Origin: Gordonia amarae NBRC 15530
GTDB taxonomy: Bacteria > Actinomycetota > Actinomycetes > Mycobacteriales > Mycobacteriaceae
DNA: 64,000 nt
Reading direction: 5' to 3'
NCBI RefSeq assembly: GCF_000241345.1
Contig: NZ_BAED01000063.1
Span: 62,001-126,000, forward strand
The notes beneath the pieces are model-generated. The model was not told the origin of the DNA. It ran no database searches and worked only from the letters and a program-made list of their open reading frames with translations. Position numbers and translations under genes: made by a program. Positions 59,680-64,000 of this stretch are shown in pieces. Each line of letters opens with the position of its first letter. Within the stretch, counting starts at the first letter, position 1.

Positions 59680-60708
59680 ATGAGAACAATCGAACTGGGC
59701 GACGGACTACGGACGTCGGCCCTGGGATTCGGCGGAATGGCGCTGACCCACGTGTACGGCGGCACCGACGACGCATCGGCGCTGGCTGTGCTGAACGCCG
59801 CCGTCGACGAAGGCATCACCTTCATCGACACCGCCGACGTCTACGGCACTCCCCCGGCCGGCGCCACAGGACCGGCGGGCACCAACGAAGAGCTGGTAGG
59901 CCGGCTCCTCGCCGACCGGCGTGACGAGGTCACTCTGGCAACGAAATTCGGGATCACCGGGCGTATCGGACCCGTCGATCACACCGAGACGAAGCGCACC
60001 CGGGGCGATGCCGAGTACGTGCGTGAGGCATGCGAGGCGTCGCTGCGCCGTCTGGGCGTCGACGTCATCGACCTGTGGTACATGCATCGTCGCGACCCCG
60101 ACGTCCCCATCGAAGAGACCGTCGGCGCGATGGCCGAAATGGTCGCGGCCGGGAAAGTACGCCACCTCGGCCTGTCCGAGGTCACCGCGGGTGAACTTCG
60201 CGCGGCGCAGTCGGTGCACCCGATCGCGGCAGTACAGAGCGAGTGGAGTCTGTGGTCGCGTGACGTCGAGAAGCACGTGGTTCCCGCCTGCGCCGAACTG
60301 GGTGTCGGGTTTGTACCGTACTCTCCGCTGGGCCGCGGCTTCCTCACCGGAACCCTGTCCCGCGACCAGGTGGCCACCGATATGCGTGGTGCCACCACAC
60401 GATTCGGCGAGAACTGGGACGCCAATCAGCGCGCCCTCGCAGTGGTGTCCGACGTCGCGGCCCGCTTCGGCGCCACCAACGCCCAGGTCGCCCTCGCCTG
60501 GCTGTACGCGGCCGGCCGACGGGCCGGGTTGCCGGTGGTTCCTATTCCCGGAACACGCTCGACATCAAGGCTTTTCGAGAATGCCGGGGCAGTCGAACTG
60601 AACCTCGACGATGCCGCGATCACCGCACTCGACGCGGTGTCGGACCTGGTTGTCGGGGGTCGCAATATCGTCGCCGACCCGGCCTGGATCTCCTCGGGCC
60701 GCGAGTAG
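59680..60708 (+). CDS. Aldo/keto reductase
   Basis: A 342-residue NADPH-dependent aldehyde/ketone reductase with a TIM barrel. The catalytic tetrad is visible: Asp and Tyr in FIDTADVYG near 50, Lys in LATKFG near 85, and His in WYMHRRDP near 132. The NADP-binding C-terminal VPIPGTRSTSRLFENAGAVE is also conserved. GGAAGG precedes the ATG. It is the third gene of the merR run. Length and motifs fit the YdjG/YakC-type branch acting on small aldehydes; substrate unknown. Confidence 0.88.
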   Translation: MRTIELGDGLRTSALGFGGMALTHVYGGTDDASALAVLNAAVDEGITFIDTADVYGTPPAGATGPAGTNEELVGRLLADRRDEVTLATKFGITGRIGPVDHTETKRTRGDAEYVREACEASLRRLGVDVIDLWYMHRRDPDVPIEETVGAMAEMVAAGKVRHLGLSEVTAGELRAAQSVHPIAAVQSEWSLWSRDVEKHVVPACAELGVGFVPYSPLGRGFLTGTLSRDQVATDMRGATTRFGENWDANQRALAVVSDVAARFGATNAQVALAWLYAAGRRAGLPVVPIPGTRSTSRLFENAGAVELNLDDAAITALDAVSDLVVGGRNIVADPAWISSGRE

Positions 60709-60766
60709 CGGACGTATCGGGCTCCACCAGCCGAACCTCACTGCCGGCCATGGGTTTTCGTAACCC

Positions 60767-61759
60767 CTAGGGTGCGGCGGAGCGAAGTTTGCCCAGCAGG
60801 GCCGGGGCGACCTCGTTCAGGAACTGTTGCTGGTTCCGCCCGCCGATCTGAACGAGCGCGATATCGGTGAAACCCGCTTTCCAGTACGCGCTCACAGATT
60901 CGACGATCCGGTCCAGATCGGGCCCGCAGGCTACCGACTGCGCGATGTCGTCGGGGGTCACGCTCCGGGTGGCCGAGCCGAAGGCCCTGGGAGACGGAAG
61001 CTCGGAATTGACCGGCCAGCCGAGCCCGAACCAGCGGAACTGCTCGTGCGCCCGGGCTATCGCGTCGTCCCGGTCCCGATCCCAACAGATGGGGATCTGC
61101 CCGATCGCACGGGCATCATCGCCGATGCGGGTGGTCCGTGGATGCGAGTTCCAGCTGTCCACGAGTTCGGGTCGTGGTTCGGTGGCGATCATATGGTCTG
61201 CGAGTGGGCCGAACGCGGCGATGCCCCAGTCACCGGACACCGCGGCGCCGATCGGCACTCCACCCGATTCGGGCAGGTCCCAGAGCCGGGCGTTGTCGAC
61301 ATCGAAGTGCCGTCCGTGGACGGTGACCGTCTCGCCCGAATGCAGTGACCGGATGATGGCGATCGCCTCGGCGAGTTTGTCCTGGCGGGTCCTGACCGAC
61401 GGCCATCCCCGGCCGGCCACGTGTTCGTTGAGATTCTCGCCGCTGCCCAGGCCGAGGGCGAACCGCCCGTCGGCGAGCAGTTGCACGGTAGCGGCCTTCT
61501 GCGCCACCACCACCGGGTGATACCGCGTGGTCGGGCAGGTCACGTACGACATCAGCCCGATACGTTCGGTCGCGTATGCGGCAGCGCCGAGAACCGACCA
61601 CGCGTAGGGTGCATGCCCTTGGGCGTCCAGCCACGGAAAGTAGTGATCGCTGCACACGGCGAAGTCGAATCCCACCGATTCGGCGGCGACGACGTCGTCG
61701 ACGAGCTGGGTCGGGCCGGCCTGTTCTGTCATCATGGTGTAGCCGAATTGTGTACTCAT
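60767..61759 (-). CDS. LLM-class oxidoreductase, probably F420-dependent
   Basis: A 330-residue luciferase-like TIM-barrel enzyme. FGYTMMTEQAGPTQLVDDVVAAESVGFD, SDHYFPW, GLMSYVTCPTTRYHPVVVAQ and FALGLGSGENLNEH resemble F420-dependent glucose-6-phosphate dehydrogenase relatives of actinobacteria. The ATG follows AGGAGATCACTTCT. It converges on the AKR gene and follows the VOC gene by 36 bases, probably in one transcript with phosphoketolase. Substrate unknown; glucose-6-phosphate itself is not assured. Confidence 0.83.
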   Translation of the reverse strand: MSTQFGYTMMTEQAGPTQLVDDVVAAESVGFDFAVCSDHYFPWLDAQGHAPYAWSVLGAAAYATERIGLMSYVTCPTTRYHPVVVAQKAATVQLLADGRFALGLGSGENLNEHVAGRGWPSVRTRQDKLAEAIAIIRSLHSGETVTVHGRHFDVDNARLWDLPESGGVPIGAAVSGDWGIAAFGPLADHMIATEPRPELVDSWNSHPRTTRIGDDARAIGQIPICWDRDRDDAIARAHEQFRWFGLGWPVNSELPSPRAFGSATRSVTPDDIAQSVACGPDLDRIVESVSAYWKAGFTDIALVQIGGRNQQQFLNEVAPALLGKLRSAAP

Positions 61760-61795
61760 AGAAGTGATCTCCTTGGATAGCGGCGAGGCGTTGCG

Positions 61796-62176
61796 CTACT
61801 GGGGCTTTGCGGGCAAAGCGCTGCGGATGGATACCACGTTGCCCGCGGGGTCGGTGAGGCTCGCGTGACCGGGGTGCGCCGGATACGAGTCGCCCACGAG
61901 CGGACCCGCCCCGAGCGCGGTCAGCCGTTCGACGGCGGCGACCACGTCCTGGGTGTCGTAGGCACGCAACTCGATCGGGGTGTCCTTCGACAGTGTCTGC
62001 CGTCCCACCTGTTCCGGGTACACCGTCATCCGCACCGTATGACGTTCATCGAACAGTGCGGCGGCACCGTCACCTGCCTCACTGACACTCAAACCCAATG
62101 CCGCGGACCAGAACTCCGCCGTTCGCCGAACATCGTCGGCCTGGATCTTTTGTTCGGGATCAGTCAGTTCCAACAT
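61796..62176 (-). CDS. VOC/glyoxalase-fold protein
   Basis: A 126-residue single-unit member of the vicinal-oxygen-chelate superfamily. RRTAEFWSAALGLSVSE at the first beta-alpha unit and GHASLTDPAGNVVSIR at the end are the usual marks. It begins at ATG 62176 with AAAGGACGGAAG ahead, 13 bases after the phosphoketolase stop, so it is co-transcribed with it. Glyoxalase, dioxygenase and resistance roles all occur in the family; no function is assigned. Confidence 0.75.
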   Translation of the reverse strand: MLELTDPEQKIQADDVRRTAEFWSAALGLSVSEAGDGAAALFDERHTVRMTVYPEQVGRQTLSKDTPIELRAYDTQDVVAAVERLTALGAGPLVGDSYPAHPGHASLTDPAGNVVSIRSALPAKPQ

Positions 62177-62189
62177 GACTTCCGTCCTT

Positions 62190-64000
62190 TCATCGTGCCG
62201 CATCCACGAAGGTCCAGTCGCGGATCTCCGGTAGGTCGTCGAAGTATGTGCGGATGTGCTCGCGGTGCCGTTCGAGCTGGTTACGGCAGTAATCGGCCAC
62301 GGCATCAACACCGTCGAGCGGTGCGGGCGCATACCGTAGTACCTCGGTCACCAGGTGATAGCGGCTCATCCCGTTGAGGACGACCATGTCGAATGGTGTT
62401 GTGGTGGTGCCCTGTTCGGTGTACCCGCGGACGTGGAAGCGATCGGGCCGAGGACGTCCGTGTACAAGCTGATGCACCGCCCGCGGGTAACCGTGAAAGG
62501 CGAAGACCACGTCACGGTCAGCGGTGAACAACTCCGCGAAACGGCCGTCGGAGAGCCCATGCGGATGAGTGTCGGGCGGCAACAGCGCCATCAGGTCCAG
62601 GACATTGACCACACGGAAGCGCAACTGCGGAAGACGATCCCGCAGGATCTCCGCGGCGGCGACGACCTCCTGGGCCGGGATATCCCCGGCGGCGGCAAGC
62701 ACCACATCCGGCTCTCGATCGGGTGTCTGGTTGCCGGCCCACGGCCACGTCGACGCGCCCGCGGCGACCTGTTCGCGGGCCTGATCCTCCGACATGTACT
62801 GCAGGTGCGGCTGCTTGTCGGCGATCACCACATTGACGTGGTCGCGGCTGCGTAAACACTGGTCGGCGACGGTCAGCAACGAGTTGGCGTCTGGCGGTAG
62901 CCATACCCTGACCACGCCGGGTGCCAGCGGCAGCACCGCATCGAGGACGCCCGGGCCCTGGTGCGAGAAGCCGTTGTGGTCGTTGCGCCAGCACGTCGAC
63001 GTCAACAGCACGTTCATCGACGCCACCGGCGCGCGCCAGGCCAGGTTTTGCGCGTGCTGGAGCCACTTGACGTGCTGCACCAGCATCGACACGCTGATCA
63101 TCGCGAAGGCCTCATAGCTGGCAAAAATGCCGTGCCGCCCGGACAGCAGGTATCCCTCAAGCCATCCCTGACAGAGATGCTCGCTGAGTACCTCCATCAC
63201 CCGCCCGCTCGGCGACAGGTTGTCGTCGGCATCGTGGATCGGGAGCTGCCAGCACCGTCCGGTGGTCTCGAAGACCGCGTCGAGTTTGTTACTGGCGGTT
63301 TCGTCCGGGCAGAAGAGCCGGAATCGTCCGCCGGAGTCCGGTGTGCGGTCGAGCGCGTAAAGGTCGCGCAGATACTCCCCGAGCGCCTGAGTACTCGACA
63401 GACACCGGCGCCCGGGATCGGGCACATCGACCGTGTAGTCGGCGAGCGGTGGAAGTGGCAATGGCCGCAGGAGTTTTCCGCCGTTGGCGTGCTCGCCGGC
63501 ACCCATCCGCAACTCCGGTCGCGGGGCCAGGGCTGTGATGTCGGGATGCACAGCGCCGCCGTCGTCGAAGATGCGCGATGCCTGATATCCGCGCAGCCAT
63601 TCCTCGAGCTGCCGGCGATGGTCCGGGTTCTCCCGCACCTCCGGCAGCGGAACCTGATGGGCACGGTGGGTGCCCTCCACCGGAACGCCGTCAACGTAGG
63701 CGGGGCCGGTCCATCCCTTGGGGGTGCGCAGGACGATCGCGGGCCAGTCACGCACAGGCTGATCGGTGTTCTGGTTCTTCCGGATCTTTGTGTACGACAC
63801 GTCGATCGCCGATTTGAGTGCGGTGAACACCGTCGGCGGGTCGTCCCCCTCGACGAACACGGGATCCCAGCCCTGCGCGCCGAGGAAGTCGGCGATCGCG
63901 GTGTCGGAACTACGTCCCATGACGGTGGGTGCGGAGATCTTCGCGTCGTTCAGATGCAGGATCGGCAGCACCGCGCCGTCGCGGCCGGCGTTGAGGAATG
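62190..64000 (-). CDS. xfp: Xylulose-5-P/fructose-6-P phosphoketolase (5' end beyond window)
   Basis: Thiamine-diphosphate enzyme that splits xylulose-5-phosphate or fructose-6-phosphate into acetyl phosphate and an aldose phosphate. About 603 residues of an expected roughly 800 are visible. FLNAGRDGAVLPILHLNDAKISAPT, then PPTVFTALKSAIDV, TPKGWTGPAYVDG, YLLSGRHGIFASYEAFAMI and TSTCWRNDHNGFSHQGPGVLD are diagnostic. The frame continues past 64000, so the N-terminal first part of the TPP domain is missing from the window. VOC and LLM genes follow directly. Some actinomycetes use the enzyme as a carbon-saving bypass. Confidence 0.93.
   Translation of the reverse strand, partial: FLNAGRDGAVLPILHLNDAKISAPTVMGRSSDTAIADFLGAQGWDPVFVEGDDPPTVFTALKSAIDVSYTKIRKNQNTDQPVRDWPAIVLRTPKGWTGPAYVDGVPVEGTHRAHQVPLPEVRENPDHRRQLEEWLRGYQASRIFDDGGAVHPDITALAPRPELRMGAGEHANGGKLLRPLPLPPLADYTVDVPDPGRRCLSSTQALGEYLRDLYALDRTPDSGGRFRLFCPDETASNKLDAVFETTGRCWQLPIHDADDNLSPSGRVMEVLSEHLCQGWLEGYLLSGRHGIFASYEAFAMISVSMLVQHVKWLQHAQNLAWRAPVASMNVLLTSTCWRNDHNGFSHQGPGVLDAVLPLAPGVVRVWLPPDANSLLTVADQCLRSRDHVNVVIADKQPHLQYMSEDQAREQVAAGASTWPWAGNQTPDREPDVVLAAAGDIPAQEVVAAAEILRDRLPQLRFRVVNVLDLMALLPPDTHPHGLSDGRFAELFTADRDVVFAFHGYPRAVHQLVHGRPRPDRFHVRGYTEQGTTTTPFDMVVLNGMSRYHLVTEVLRYAPAPLDGVDAVADYCRNQLERHREHIRTYFDDLPEIRDWTFVDAAR

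Noticed and set aside
60752-60766. Terminator GGGTT-TTCGT-AACCC between the AKR and LLM genes
   Set aside because: Only five pairs and no T-tract; too weak to list as a terminator.

Overview
The window is high-GC DNA with dense, short-gapped genes and frequent ATGA/GTGA stop-start overlaps. It comes from a mycolic-acid actinomycete of the Mycobacteriales. The best pointers are an antigen-85-type mycolyltransferase, a cutinase, the dnaK-grpE-dnaJ-hspR order, a KstR/FadE34 pair with a perfect KstR box, an EchA8/EchA9-type pair, F420-type oxidoreductases and a 13E12-type DUF222/HNH gene. A Gordonia-like genome fits best, but the genus is inferred from gene content only. I see no rRNA, tRNA, CRISPR array, insertion sequence or prophage.

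Layout. 1-6.1 kb: the 5' part of a Tat-exported cholesterol-oxidase-type flavoenzyme, a MarR regulator divergent from an MFS pump with a palindromic operator between them, a second MFS pump and an alpha/beta hydrolase. 6.1-17.5 kb: a polyamine catabolic cluster on the minus strand (4-aminobutyraldehyde dehydrogenase, copper amine oxidase, universal stress protein, GABA transaminase, succinate-semialdehyde dehydrogenase, permease), with a divergent PucR-type regulator and an SDR. Together these could take putrescine to succinate. 17.5-27.2 kb: an envelope-type membrane protein coupled to a PAP2 enzyme, a GlcD-type FAD oxidase, a soluble Ser/Thr kinase, an AnsP-type permease, an amidohydrolase and a flavohemoprotein.

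27.2-37.7 kb is the heat-shock region: a Thr-rich membrane protein, hspR, dnaJ, grpE, dnaK, a divergent MpaB-type protein and lon. HspR-type (HAIR) inverted repeats lie before dnaK and before lon. The one before lon is embedded in a long hairpin that contains the lon Shine-Dalgarno sequence. 37.7-42.8 kb: a small secreted protein, a 970-residue phosphohistidine enzyme resembling rifampicin phosphotransferases, a TetR regulator and a cutinase.

42.8-54.3 kb: the tandem acyl-CoA dehydrogenase fadE34 and kstR around a KstR operator, a 13E12-type gene behind a promoter that overlaps a LexA-like box, an unrecognised Cys-containing protein, a mycolyltransferase, echA8/echA9-type crotonases, a hydrolase and a stand-alone ectoine hydroxylase. 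54.3-64 kb: a hotdog thioesterase, a crotonase coupled to an SDR, an N-terminally short AlbA_2/ATPase regulator, a merR-PPOX-AKR run behind a 19-bp-spaced promoter, and a minus-strand phosphoketolase (cut by the right edge)-VOC-LLM run.

Sterol use (cholesterol oxidase, KstR, FadE34), amine use and stress response are the main themes.
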